Below are positions 1 to 11,129 of a DNA stretch of 64,000 nt, one piece after another. Source of the DNA: Mycogone perniciosa (Eukaryota; Ascomycota; Sordariomycetes; Hypocreales; Hypocreaceae); the NCBI GenBank assembly GCA_025331125.1, contig JAOALB010000092.1, forward strand, positions 62,001 to 126,000, read 5' to 3'. Both the position numbers and the translations under genes were made by a program. The notes below the pieces were generated by a model. That model ran no database searches, was not told where the DNA came from, and saw only the letters and a list, made by a program, of their open reading frames with translations. Numbering within the stretch: the stretch's first letter is position 1; every line of letters starts with the position of its first letter.

Positions 1-2
1 TT

Positions 3-146
3 AACCGGAAAGCGGATTGGGTCATCTTCCATGAGGTTATGGAGACGGGAGAGAAGACGTATATTCGAGACATTACCAAGATTGAGAAGAGTTGGTTGGT
101 GGAGTATGCGCCCGAGTATTACAAACTGTCAAACACGCAGGCATAA
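3..146 (+). CDS. DEAH-box ATP-dependent RNA helicase, C-terminal end (partial)
   Basis: Only the last 47 residues are inside the window. The reading frame is open from the left edge to a TAA at 144-146. The tail reads ADWVIFHEVMETGEK, then TYIRDITKIEKSWLVEYAPE, ending YYKLSNTQA. This pattern (W-V-hy-hE, then a YIR..T.I...WL.E.AP.YY ending) is the end of the OB-fold (OB_NTP_bind) region that closes DEAH/RHA helicases such as Prp22, Prp43 and DHX35, which remodel RNA or RNA-protein complexes in splicing and ribosome assembly. The subfamily cannot be fixed from so short a piece. The gene converges on the RCC1 gene. Confidence 0.75.
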   Translation, partial: NRKADWVIFHEVMETGEKTYIRDITKIEKSWLVEYAPEYYKLSNTQA

Positions 147-626
147 AGGGGCAAATGATACTCCTCTCTGGTGGACTCGCTGCGCTGGTGATTCGGATGG
201 TTCTTGACACCTTCAAGCCGTGATCCTAGTTTCGGCTGCGGGTTTCCGAAAAAAGACTTATCGCCATGTGGATGTGTCAATCGGGTAGAAGGAGGCGGAG
301 TATAGTATGTGGAACGACTGATGGTGAGGCAAGGCTGGGGTGAGGCAAGACTGGGGTACGTCTCAGTTAATCGCCATGACAAATCACTTGAACATAGAAC
401 CTGGTCATATAAATGAAATAATGAAAAGCCTAGGGAATATGGCTAAAACAGGAATTTGTCAGAAACTTCTAAAGTGAGCAGGAAAATCTTCATTGTTGGT
501 ATCTCTCTCCCCACTGCGCCAGCCCATCAACATGTTTATACAAAATTCATTAAATATCCAAAACAAATGACCATCATCCATATCGTAAAACAGCTGAAAC
601 TACAAGATGAAACAAAAATCGCACGT
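147..626. other. Convergent intergenic region, helicase / RCC1
   Basis: These 480 bases hold the two facing 3' ends. The short open frames here have no recognisable protein character. I see nothing else supportable. Confidence 0.5.
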
Positions 627-2230
627 CTACTTGGATCTAGTAGCCTTGGCAGGTCCTGCAACAATCGAGTTCTGACCACCACCACCAGCCCAGTTCAGCT
701 GCATGGCCTTCTTCCCCTTTGCACTTTTCACACGCTTCGGAATTTCGGAATCATCCTCCGTGCCAATTCCTAGTTGTCCAACCGAGTTCACCCCCGTGGC
801 GTAGCCCACGCCTTTCCCGTCGATGAAGACGGTATGCCGCGATCCGCACCCGACGTGGACAACCCCTGTGATACCCGGCACGGCTGTGGGACGGAGACAT
901 ATCCGGGGCTTGTTCCGCTCGTCGTTGCGTATTAGCGTGTCGTCTTGGAGCTGCTCCGGCGTGAAGTTGATGCCCAGTTGTCCGCCGTCTATTCTCCCCC
1001 AGACTAAACATTGTCCCTCTGAAGTAATGGCCGCAGCATGGTGAGAGCCACCGTCGAGGACAGTAATTCCAAGTCCGCAGAGGCTACGTATCTTCATCGG
1101 GTAAGGTAAGATACCGGAGTCCGCTCCAGCCGACTTTGGCTCACCCGTCTGGCCGTAGTTGTTCGTGCCCCAAGCCCATACGTCGTCATTCTTGTCAATG
1201 GCGAAGGAATAGTCGTCTCCAGAGGCGATGTGCCGAGCGCCATGGCGGCATACTTCGACGATACGGGGTGTAAGGCCGTTTCTGTGGCGGCCGAAGAGGC
1301 GATGGCCAAGCTGGTTCTGGTCGCCGCAGCCCCAGGCCCAAACTTTGCCTTTGCTGTCTAGGGCCAGGGCGTGGTTGATTCCACAGACGATTTGGGTGAT
1401 GTTTTCAAGACCGGGGATGAGGATCGGTGTTTCTTGCTTGTCCACGATATTTCCACTGTCGTCGTGGCGGAAGCGGGCCTCACCTTCGTTGTGCTTTTGA
1501 CAATATATATGTTAGGGTTTTGGTTGAGATGGTGCGGCTTCAGACATGTACATACGATGAATGTTCCCCATCCATAGACACGGCCATATTCAGTAAGTGC
1601 GAAGCTACAGCTGTCACTGGCAGAAACTTGTACAAACTTCGTGCCCTGAGGGAAGTGATGAGGTGAAATGGCCTTGGGGGTGGATTCCTCTGGATTCATC
1701 CCCTCGCCGCTCTGGCTGCCCTCATCATCATCAACGTCCCGTAGACCACCGTCCCAGGTAGTGTCCCTGCCAAGGGCTCCGTTGTCATTGACACCCCAAG
1801 TGACAAGCTTGTTGTCGTCTGTCAGGGCGATAGTGTGCATGCCGCCACAGGCGATCTGGACAACATGAAATCCAGCCGCATCGTCAGGGTCCAGATAAGT
1901 ATTTAGTTGTGGAACGAGCGATTCCTGCACCTTGGGCCCAAGACCGAGCTCACCACACTCGCCGTTGCCAAAAACGAAGACTTTGAGGACGGTTGTCGGT
2001 GCTTTGTTGAGGGCTTCTCGTTGCTTTGTGACGTTTTTGACATCAGGTTTCCGTGTCTTCACAGTTTTCTTTTCGTCGACCTTTTTGGGTGCTGTGTCTT
2101 TTTGCTTCCCTTTTATAGCCGCCGTTGAACTGGTTGTTGACTTCTCTGCAGAGGCGCTTTGTTTTGGCGCCTTTGACTTGGTGGTCGGTTTGGCGGTTCC
2201 ATCTTTTGGTGGGGTTTTCTTGGGGGTCAT
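627..2230 (-). CDS. rcc1: RCC1-type Ran guanine nucleotide exchange factor
   Basis: Two exons on the minus strand, 2230-1556 and 1493-627, joined in phase 0 across a 62-bp GT..AG intron, give a 513-residue protein. The N-terminus (about 75 residues) is rich in Lys, Ser and Thr and looks like a basic disordered, nuclear-targeting tail. It is followed by repeated RCC1 blades: VFVFGNGECGELGLG, LVTWGVNDNGALGRD, VYGWGTF, VWAWGCGDQNQLGHR, VWAWGTNNYGQTGEP, CLVWGRIDGGQLG and GYATGVNSVGQLGIG. Each has the family signature WG.N..GQLG. RCC1/Srm1/Pim1 is chromatin-bound and loads GTP on Ran, making the nuclear Ran-GTP gradient for transport and mitosis. The length and the basic N-terminal tail fit RCC1/Pim1 better than other RCC1-repeat proteins. 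The splice join gives WGTF-I-HNEGE across the boundary. Confidence 0.9.
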
Positions 2231-3030
2231 TGTTGATCGACTGCTGGGGTAGTGATGATGCGATATAGAACGCCTGGTGTATTTCCGTTCAAAGTGTACG
2301 GGGAGTTTAGAACATTAATCAGCCTTTGTGATGGACCGACTATAAGGTAGTCATCTATATGTAGTTGAGACGCCATCCTGCTGTTTTCTCTGTCTTCTTC
2401 CTTAGGGGAACACAGCCGGATACTGGACATCTATGTGAATGAATGGGTTTGGATATTGTGCGTAACAAACATCATCGTCAGCAAGTGAGCCGGGAGCAAT
2501 TGCAGTCCAATCTGTGCTTCTGGCGCTGTGAATTATGGCTATATGCACGGGAGCGCGTGGTGATACCCAGTGAGCTGGGACAAACAAAGGGGTTGTCTGT
2601 CCGTTTGCCATTGTTGATATTGGGAGAGTAGACAATCTGCATTCACTGAGGTCTAGATAGTCATGTTACTCGTACTTGAACGCCCGAGCGGTTGGCAACC
2701 TATTTGCTGACATGCGTGCTTACTTACATAGTTCAGCCCGCAAGTGTCAATGCTGAAACATGAGATATTCATGCGCAAATTTAGTATTTTGTTAATGTAC
2801 AGCTTTGTTTCATAGCAGACATACATAGCAGAATGAAAGAAACAATTTATCCAGATAGAAGTATCGTCAAGGTGACGTGTATCCCGAGCGTTCTCTGTCA
2901 AAATCCATCCACTCTAGGGTACATATAAGGGGACTAGTGAAACAGACTGGCCTTGATTTGAGAAACAGGCAAGGAATTCAGATTCAGGGCTACCGGATGA
3001 CGAGATCCGCAATTCCGCGCATTATAATAG

Positions 3031-3047
3031 TACTCCGTACTCCGTAC
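3031..3047. repeat. TACTCCGTA motif, tandem pair
   Basis: The sequence is TACTCCGTACTCCGTAC, two overlapping copies with a 7-base period. It is the inverse complement of the block at 3159-3176, about 110 bases away, so the two could pair as a hairpin in single-stranded nucleic acid. Confidence 0.7.
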
Positions 3048-3158
3048 CAATCGTACGAGCAAAATAAACAATCTACTTCTCCTATTTCGTATATGTTTTA
3101 TCTAGGGAGCAAAAGTAATCAACAATGGCCTTGGCATTGTGGCGGCATCTTTGTAATA

Positions 3159-3176
3159 GTACGGAGTACGGAGTAC
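3159..3176. repeat. GTACGGAGTA motif, tandem pair
   Basis: GTACGGAGTACGGAGTAC, two overlapping copies with a 7-base period and inverted relative to 3031-3047. It is one of about two dozen scattered non-coding copies in the window. Confidence 0.7.
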
Positions 3177-4104
3177 TACTACTCACAATACTGCTCGTAC
3201 TGCTCGTACTGCTCCTACGGAGCACCCCGTACCCTAGATATCTTTGACGCCCGCCTCCCGTGAGCCATGAATCCATGATAGGTATCAAGTTTCGGTTGAG
3301 GGAAGATTTTTGCATCGCAAGTAGCGGCAGAGTTGTATTCAACGGACTGTGCCGACAGGTGGTGTGATTTCAGCTGATCCTGCACATAGTGGTAATACAT
3401 AGATAGTACGGAGTACTAGTAGTATTTACGGAGTAGATATCAGGCCAACTACATAGTACGGAGTATTAGGGCTGGGGTAATGCACAGATAATACAGATGA
3501 CCAATGTTCTCGAACGTTGCATAAGATATTCCATAGGCGCAATGACCACTTTCATGTTATCACTATTACAAAATACGGAGAACGGAGCACTACGGAGTCC
3601 TGTAGTACTCCGTAGTATTATTATTATTATGGTCAATCTTAATTCGTTTGATTGTGGCTTACACCGGCATGCAAAGCGTGTCGGAGGTACATTAGGCCCG
3701 TTGGACAGACGGGTGCCTTACGGAGGCGTCGGTAATAATACCTGCCACAATCATACTAGCAGTTGACATACGAGTACTTGATAGAACTGACCTTTTATTA
3801 CTACTAGCAAATCGTCTTCTTCAGTCACTTCAACTAAGAACTATAAAATATCAAAATAGAATAAATACGATATGACGTAGTACTTACTCTGTGGTACGGA
3901 GTAGGTATTTGTGATCTGCACTTGTGTGAGCAATAAGAGATTTCACATGTCCTTCCAGGGTCTTCCTGGTCTTTGCATTGACAACACATCCAATATGCTG
4001 CTGACATGAAGGCGTGATGCCCCATTTTGTCACCAGCTCCGACAGCGCGGCTAATGAGCCTTGGGATTAGTGTCAGGGGCAAAGTGAGCAAGAAGAAAAA
4101 AACA

Positions 4105-4121
4105 GTACGGAGTACGGAGTA
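4105..4121. repeat. GTACGGAGTA motif, tandem pair
   Basis: GTACGGAGTACGGAGTA, followed shortly by TAGTACGTAG. It belongs to the same dispersed intergenic motif family. Confidence 0.65.
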
Positions 4122-5354
4122 TAGTACGTAGACACAGGGGGGTTCTCCCTTGCATCTAGGGGCTATTGACAGTGTAAACTTGGGGGATCGGAAGCGGAAG
4201 GCAAACTGTGTGGACGCCAGAACGGAGATGGCGCTGTGGGTGCAATCTGTGTACCTGCAGCAGACCCCTGCTAGGCCCTGCTAAGCCGCTTGGCTGCCCA
4301 GTCCAAACAACATTGTTTGATAAAGGGCTGATCTTCATCAACAAATGGATGCAACCACCTTGGAAACAGGTAGGGCGAATATGCAGTGCTATGCATTTGG
4401 TGTGGTAGTAGTATGGGCTGCCGCATCTGTTGGGTACTACAGAAAACTCGGAACTACTGCTCTGTACTACTCAGAAGATCCCGTAAACACATGCTTATTC
4501 TGAGGTATTGTCAGGGCTTTTGCATTTTCATATATTCCGTACAACAACAGCGCGCGCGTTGTGGACACTAGTGCTGTTCAAATTAAACCCACTAAATGCC
4601 TCATCCCACAAGTTTTTTAGTGAGGCCGGGAGGACAATCGGCAAACCCACCCCCAGGGGCACCTTCAGGCCCTGGCCTTTGCTGTCTCATTCGCTCCAAC
4701 AAGGGGCAGATGGCCGCCCTGCAATCGACTGCAGCACGGCTAGTGTACCGTACCACTAAAGAGTACCGTGCTGCTAGTTGGCAGTAGTGCTACTCCGTAC
4801 TCGTCGTAGCAGTAGCAGCAATAGCAGTCCCTGTGCAAATGCTGCCCCACTGGCGACAGGCCTATCGCACTGCCTCCAAGACCGCCCTCCCTCCCGCCTC
4901 TTCCCTTTGGCTGGGTTGATCTGATCCACGCCTCCATCTCCCGTCTTTCTCCTCTTCTTCCTCTTGTCTTTCTCATCGTCAGCTTCCTCTGTCGACCACA
5001 GCGATCATCCTGCAAACCGCCTGCCAGCGGGCCTGCCACTCCTTTTTGGTCTTACCGTCAAGCTCTCAGTCATTCCTTTTCGTTGGTTCTGCTACATCAG
5101 CAGCAAAGTCACTCCTTTATTTGTTATTCTCGCCCGTCTAGCTGGCACTCGCAGTGAGATCGTTTTTTGGTTGTTTGTTTCTTCCCCGGACGAACGTCGA
5201 TCGACCCGATTGATCACCCTCACGAAAACGGGACGCTCAAATCGGATTTAATTAATGGCGATTAACGTACCACTTGGATCCTAATCAACAACGTCAATCG
5301 CTTTGGTTTTTTTGTTCAGCCGTGTTTATAGGAGGAAACGGAGCTGGGAAGAAG

Positions 5355-7693
5355 ATGAAGGTGAACATTATGTGGTCTCGAGGACCGAGTCCTGTTGCGT
5401 CGGGGCTCGGGAGCTTGAACAATGGAGGATATCGGATGGGTTCTCGTATCAACCTACGTCGAAGCATTGATTCGGCTGGCTCTCTGCAGGGCAGAGACGA
5501 TTGCAAGGAATCTGCTGCCAGCAACACTTGCGAGAAGCCGGTGGGCTCTTCCGCCCTGACTATACCCATCGTTCTAGGAATTGTGTAAGTTGAAACTAGA
5601 CAAGCAACCCCCTCTTTTTCAAACAGTACGTTAACTGGAAGCAGGATTCCCGTCGTCTCGGCTATAATCGTCTTGCTATACCTCCACCGCAGAAACGTTC
5701 GTCGATTGAGGTTGGAGGAGATCAATGATCCCAACAAGGGATTGGATTTCGGATTGGATGATGCGCCAATGAAGAAGAGCAAGCGAATGAGCTTGATGTT
5801 TGGTGGCGAGAAAAGTGTGCACAAGGCTGCCCAGCTCTCCATGGACATGAACCTCTCGTCTCCCTATCTGCTTCCTCCGGGTGCACAGGGCTCGCATGAC
5901 TCCATTCACTCTCTTGCACGAACCCTCCATACCGAGGCCGACCCGTACCGACACATCGCCCAGTACGCCAACAGCGAGACTGGCTCTATTCGATCATTCA
6001 ACCCCAAGTCGGAGGGATCCCCATACGGCTCGGGGCGATTGAAGATGCCTCCGCGCACAAACTCAATGCCCAGATCGCCCACATCCCTACGGTCACCTGT
6101 TTCTCCCGACGATAAAGTCGATCCTTTCGGCACCCCTACAGCTCCCAAGCCCACTCACCAGTTTCCTCATACCGGACATATTCATGATTCCGATCTCCCG
6201 GTCCAGCCAATCGTTCCTGAAATTGATTCTGTTCGCCCTCGTGACACGTTCAACGCGGACGAATTTGAGATGCCGGACATCCCACCACCCCCTGTCGCGG
6301 CTTTGAAAGACCACCAAAACGGTGCCCAAAGCCCTCCTAATGACCGAATCAGCCCTAATCACCCATCCTCCCAAAGAACTAGTGGAACCTCGCATCGTGA
6401 CAAGTCCGGTGCGAACGAGCAGGAGCCTGCTGTTCTTGGTCTAGACTTGGATATCCCCAGAATACTGTCTCCTGGACCGCTTCCCCACGAACTGGAAAAC
6501 GGCCCTCTGTACGATCAGCATGGAAACCAGCCCCAGATTCAAACTACTCAGCACTATGATAACCATGTACCAAGCGAGCGTGGCAGACCCGCACAGAGGC
6601 AACCTCCCGCGGGGGGTCCTCAACAACGTTCGCTTGGTGTCCCGCAACAGGGAAATAAGAGACTCTCTGTGGGATTCCGACCATTGCCTCCCAATGAGGT
6701 GATGGAGTCAGAGGACCCAGAGTTCCGGGCTAATCGTATCCGATCGTTTTACAAGGAATATTTCGATGACTCAAAGGAGGCACCTCCCCCAATGCCCACT
6801 AAACCACAACAGCCGCAGCAGAAGCAACAGAAAAATGGCACTCCCGATTATTACGAAGATTATGATGATAGTTACCTTGGAGAAGCTGCTGCTTACTACG
6901 ATGCCGAAACCAATGCCTTCATTATGCCTTATGCTCAGCCAGTTACCCGTCGTGCCATGACACCGCCTCCAGCAGGTCGAATTCGCGACGGTCCTGCCCT
7001 TCCTGGTCCTCGTGGTGGCCCTCGCGGTCCCCACGGACCTCATGGATCCGTTGGAGGAATGAGTCTGCCAGGAGGTCCACGACGTCCTCGTGCAGGATCT
7101 GCGCTCGGCCCAAGGCCAGGCTCCTCTGCATCTGGTGCATGGGCTCGTGCACCGCCTAAGAAGAACCTGCCACCTCCTGCACCTCTGAACACGCTCCCAA
7201 CTCCCTCGAAGCTCAAGGACGACTCGTTTGCCATTTTGAATGCGATTGACTTTGCGCCACCCACTACCTTCCGGGAACATGTCGCTGGCCGAAGCCAAAG
7301 CCCTATGGGAGAGAGGCGCCCTTACCAGCCCTCGGTCCCTGCTGCCACGCCGCTGGCCACTGCCTTTGATGAGCTGGCGGTACTTCCGAGCCCGTAAGTA
7401 AAAGTATGAAGCACTTAGCAGGCAATTTTACTAACAAACGCACTAGTCACATGCTTCGCAAATCGACGACATTCACCAACCTGGATTTTGCGCCTCCCAA
7501 GAAGTTCAAGGATGCCGAGAGCAACATGAGTGATGCGGGCAGCATTAGGAGCAATAAGAGTGGCATATCTGCAGCCCAGCTCACTGCCCTTCGTGGTGGA
7601 GCAGGCCGAGTCAGCCGCCTCCCTGGTGATACAGTCTTCACCACGGCAGCCATGGACAACCAACTCAAGCCCCAGTGGACCATGCGGCCATAA
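5355..7693 (+). CDS. Single-pass membrane protein with proline-rich cytoplasmic tail
   Basis: Three exons, 5355-5584, 5645-7393 and 7447-7693, both joins in phase 2, give 741 residues. The first ATG in frame is 5355; a second at 5370 could also serve. The first ~70 residues are Ser/Gly/Arg-rich. A single hydrophobic segment (LTIPIVLGIVIPVVSAIIVL) spans the first splice junction and is followed at once by HRRNVRRLRLEE, so the long C-terminal part should be cytoplasmic. The stretch INDPNKGLDFGLDD after it is, from memory, strongly conserved in a Pezizomycotina family often annotated as cell wall proline-rich protein. The rest is low complexity, rich in Pro, Gln, Gly and Ser. The very C-terminus (HMLRKSTTFTNLDFAPPKKF) looks like a conserved short motif. 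The function is unknown; the layout recalls fungal polarity and cell-wall anchor proteins with an SKG6/AXL2-type membrane segment, but that is a guess. Confidence 0.8.
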
Positions 7694-9830
7694 AGAGGTA
7701 GACAACCTCGGGAGGCATTCTTCTTCAGTCACAGCGTTGTCATTTTTGTTTCCGGCATTTGCATGAGCTCAACAAACAGCGGCATTCAGCGCTCTTGAGA
7801 GGTGTTTGTTTTATTTTTTGTTCACTTCCCCTGGAGTAATTAAGGATTATGATGGACTCACTCGTTTCTTGGGCTCGCGAAGTTTGCATATAGAAGGACT
7901 GGAACTTCACATAAATGATTTTTAAATCTCAGGTGACGACTTAAGGGTCCCCAAGGACGACATCTGCAGGAGAGGGTGTACAAAGTACATAGGGGACAAT
8001 ATAGGTCAATCAGATGCGTCATTCACCCGTTTTAACTGCAGCGTGAATGCTTACAGCCTCGCAAAAGGATGGCTGATGGCGTTGACATTGTGACGAGGCG
8101 CTGGCTTGAACCTTGACATGCATGGCGTGGGGATCTCGACTCTGGTGGTATTACTAGTCATTAATACCGGCCCGATAAATGAGTAGTTGAAGGCCTTGAG
8201 ACCATGCGAGTGTGGTTGGTGGCAATTCAATACGAGGGTATACGTCCAGATTGCAGCTTTGATCCTTGTATCATGTGCTCGCGTGGACCTTCATTCCTCA
8301 GCCTCGGCCTTGGTTAGTCATGGACATTTGGAGTAGAGGATTCTACGAAGCATCTATCCCTTGATTCATTTGTTTCTGCCGCATTATGGACTCGGAATGC
8401 CAGACCAGATGGAGAGTGAGTATGTACTCGTATGTATTGTTCGTGCTTGAAACGCGATCCATTGTCTTGGTCGATCCATCTGGGGAATCTAATAATAAAC
8501 GCACGGGATTATCGGGATTGGTTCAGCCACGGTGACACGAGCTCCGAAGCGCCACCAAAAAGGTGGAGGGTCCCCCCCATCTTGGAGGTTGTCTGGATTA
8601 CTACTATTAGAATTATGGCCACAGCCTCAAAAGATGAGACGATGGAGTATTTGGCCTCATTTATATGTATAGTACGGAGTACTCCGTAATGGTATCACAT
8701 ACTACAAAGTACTAGGTACGTCGTACGAGGTAGATTAGTAGGGCCCGGAGTCGGTACAGTCACAGTCACAGTCACAATCATCACACCTGCAGGTAGGGTC
8801 AAAGAGGCACAATTGGCCGCCAAAACGGGCTTCGTTCTCCTGCAGCCTTTATTCTCTATGGCACGTTGCACTGCCCTTTTGGTTTGGCCGTCCATTGTTC
8901 GGCGCTACTGTGCGGAGTTAGGTACTCCGTACGAAGTATGTACTATTACTTCGTACCTACCTACCGTAGTACATATCTAGGACGTACTTCTTACTCCGAA
9001 GGCTTTCACTACATTCCGTGTCCAAATTAGGCGGCCCAGGCCGGCAATGACCGAATACAGTAGTATTAAGACTGTAAATACCTTTTCTTGGGCGGAGCTG
9101 CCGCGCATTTCCACGGTGCTTCACAGTGCCCAGACCCATTGTCTCTCACTCTCTTCTCTGTTGCCGAGCTTACGATTCTTCGCTTCCATTTCTCCCCATC
9201 ATTTTTTCTCTCCCTCAATCATCAATCAACGCCGCCAAAAAGAGCCGCACGCGTTCGTCCGCCTGAGATCGGCGTGGCGCGAGAGCCTTTCTGAATATCT
9301 TTTCCCTCACTCCATCTGTCTACTCGTAGGCATTGGTATTCATTGCGACATTCCCCAACAGGGACTTCGGACTTCGGCCCACTTGATTGGATTGTTTGCA
9401 TCCTGTTTGGCCGCTGAATCCACCACTCATACGGCTGCTTTCAGCGGGCGCCAACTGATTCTATTGCTTCTACGAATCCAGCACCACAACACAACGCCTT
9501 TCTTTCGAAACACCGTCTTCCGTCTAAAGCACTGGCCGGAACCGCATTGATTGATTCGCCGTCGCACGCTTTCTAGTATATCCGGACGTGGACTAAACGG
9601 CACGCTTGCGGCTGTCATTACCTCCCTCTGTGTATGTGTACCTCTTGTTTTGTTTTGTTGTTTCTCTGTCGTGCTTCCCCATCCCGTGGTAGCTGATGCG
9701 ATAGGCGGATCATCTGCGCCTGCATCTGCATGGATATGTGTGTTGTCGCATATCTTCCGTGATACTGCTCCAATCCTCTTCCTCAACATCCATTCGTCCT
9801 CTGACTGAGCGCTGGTCGCCTTATGCTAAC
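7694..9830. other. Intergenic region with TACGGAGTA motifs and a C/T-rich leader
   Basis: No credible gene is seen. Motif copies lie near 8672-8688 (TACGGAGTACTCCGTA, a perfect palindrome of the two orientations) and near 8921-8931. From about 9100 the sequence is T/C-rich, as expected for the promoter and leader of the gene at 9831. A small upstream reading frame, ATG at 9730 to TGA at 9760-9762 (10 codons), would precede the main start if the leader is transcribed. Confidence 0.5.
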
Positions 9831-11129
9831 ATGGCTCCCAACCCTAGGCCATTCGAGCCTCCAACCATCATCCGCGCCTTAATCATGTCCAACAACGCGA
9901 CAGGACAGGCTCCGCCTTCGACGGACAGACCGACACCTTCTCCATCACCATCACCATCACCATCAACGCCATCATCACCATCATCGCCATCGTCACCATC
10001 ATCGCCATCGTCACCATCGTCGCCATCGTCGCCCTCTACACCCTCTAAACCAACTCCAACACCTACCACTCCAACGCCCAACCCTCCCGTGAGCAACTCG
10101 AGTCCGTCCACACCACCAACGCCGCCATCGAGCACTCCCAGTCCGAGACCCCCGTCGTCGACTCCATCAACGCCCGACAACTCACCACCACCTGAGACAA
10201 CTCCTCCCCAGCAGACTCCATCTTCGACGCCCGAGACAAATGTTGTTACAGTGACACCAACTGGCGGTGGCGTCACAAGTGTCGTTGTTGTGACTTCAAC
10301 TAGACAGCCTCCAAACGACAACAGTCCTGCCCCTTCCCTCCCTACAACAACAACAACCACTCCTGCACCTGCTCCTGCCGGCAACAACGGCGATAACGGT
10401 GGTCTTAGTCAAACGGCTAAAGTGGCCATTGGCGTTGTTGTGCCTATTGCCGCAATTGCTGCTTTGGCTATTCTCGCGCTCTTTTGGTGGAAGAAACGCC
10501 GAGCGCGCCGAGAGGCCGAGGAGGAGCGCCGAAAGGAAGTCGAGGACTACGCCTACAACCCCAATGCCGACCCTACGATCCCCGCTGTCGGGCTTGCTGC
10601 CGATAACTCGTACGAGATGAGGGAGGATGGATCAGCCGGTTACCGGGGTTGGGGGACTGTTGGCGGCTCAACTGGTCGCAAGGCTTCTACGACCATGTCT
10701 GGAGGTGTCACCCACGCTTATTCGGACCCTCGGAGCGCGGTGTCAGAGGCGAGATCCGGAGAGGCTCTTCTTGACGGTACTCACTCGCCTGAAGGAGAGA
10801 TTCTTGGCGCCATGGGCCCGTCTGCGGCAAACAACCGCGGCGATGTTCGAAGAGGGCCGTCGAATGCCTCCTCATCCTACAGTGCTGCCGGCAGATCCGA
10901 TGGCTCTGATGGCGGCATGGGCGTTGCTTATGGTGGCGGCCCTTACTATGAACAGTACGCCCAGAATCCCTATGGTGACAACGCATATGCTGGCAACGCA
11001 TATGCTGGCCAGAATGGAGAGGTTCCGCCTCAACCCATCATTCGTGACAACCCCGCTCGGCGTAACACACGCATTGAGAATCCCGCGCACTACCCTCAAC
11101 AAAGTGCTGGCATTGCCCAGAACTTTTGA
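9831..11129 (+). CDS. Serine/proline-rich single-pass membrane protein
   Basis: A single exon of 432 residues from the ATG at 9831 (MAPNPRPFEPP); ATG 9885 (MSNNATGQ) is an alternative. Residues ~30-190 are almost wholly Ser, Pro and Thr, with a (Ser-Pro)n / Ser-Pro-Ser core encoded by degenerate CCATCA/CCATCG repeats. This is a mucin-like stalk likely to be O-mannosylated if exported. One membrane segment lies at ~198-220 (VAIGVVVPIAAIAALAILAL), then KKRRARREAEEERRKE, which puts the C-terminal ~210 residues in the cytoplasm. That tail is Gly/Tyr/Ala-rich with a repeated AYAGNAYAG. No cleavable signal peptide is visible, so it would be N-out/C-in by reverse anchoring, or an upstream exon was missed. 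It resembles proteins annotated in Aspergillus as conserved serine-proline rich protein. A cell-wall sensor-like role is possible but unproven. Confidence 0.75.
   Translation: MAPNPRPFEPPTIIRALIMSNNATGQAPPSTDRPTPSPSPSPSPSTPSSPSSPSSPSSPSSPSSPSSPSTPSKPTPTPTTPTPNPPVSNSSPSTPPTPPSSTPSPRPPSSTPSTPDNSPPPETTPPQQTPSSTPETNVVTVTPTGGGVTSVVVVTSTRQPPNDNSPAPSLPTTTTTTPAPAPAGNNGDNGGLSQTAKVAIGVVVPIAAIAALAILALFWWKKRRARREAEEERRKEVEDYAYNPNADPTIPAVGLAADNSYEMREDGSAGYRGWGTVGGSTGRKASTTMSGGVTHAYSDPRSAVSEARSGEALLDGTHSPEGEILGAMGPSAANNRGDVRRGPSNASSSYSAAGRSDGSDGGMGVAYGGGPYYEQYAQNPYGDNAYAGNAYAGQNGEVPPQPIIRDNPARRNTRIENPAHYPQQSAGIAQNF
9941..10032 (+). repeat. Coding hexanucleotide repeat (CCATCA/CCATCG)n
   Basis: A degenerate tandem repeat inside the Ser/Pro-rich gene, encoding alternating Ser and Pro. 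Interruptions such as CGCC and ACGCC keep the frame. Length variation between strains is expected for such tracts. Confidence 0.8.

Larger units (their letters stand above)
2231..5354. other. Long intergenic region rich in TACGGAGTA motifs
   Basis: About 3.1 kb without a credible gene lies between the divergent starts of the RCC1 gene and the proline-rich membrane protein gene. It is moderately AT-rich. It carries many copies of TACGGAGTA/TACTCCGTA, for example at 3031-3047, 3159-3176, around 3408-3462, 3573-3619 and 4105-4121. From about 4880 to 5260 the DNA becomes C/T-rich (CTCTTCTTCCTCTTG type), typical of a filamentous-fungal promoter and 5' leader for the gene starting at 5355. Confidence 0.6.

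Noticed and set aside
4740..5039. 99-residue minus-strand open frame
   Set aside because: It is the complement of a C/T-rich promoter; Arg/Gly/Glu bias follows from purine richness.
9821..10387. 188-residue minus-strand open frame rich in Gly, Val and Asp
   Set aside because: It is the complement of the Ser/Pro repeat; its composition mirrors the repeat and it has no own start context or domain.
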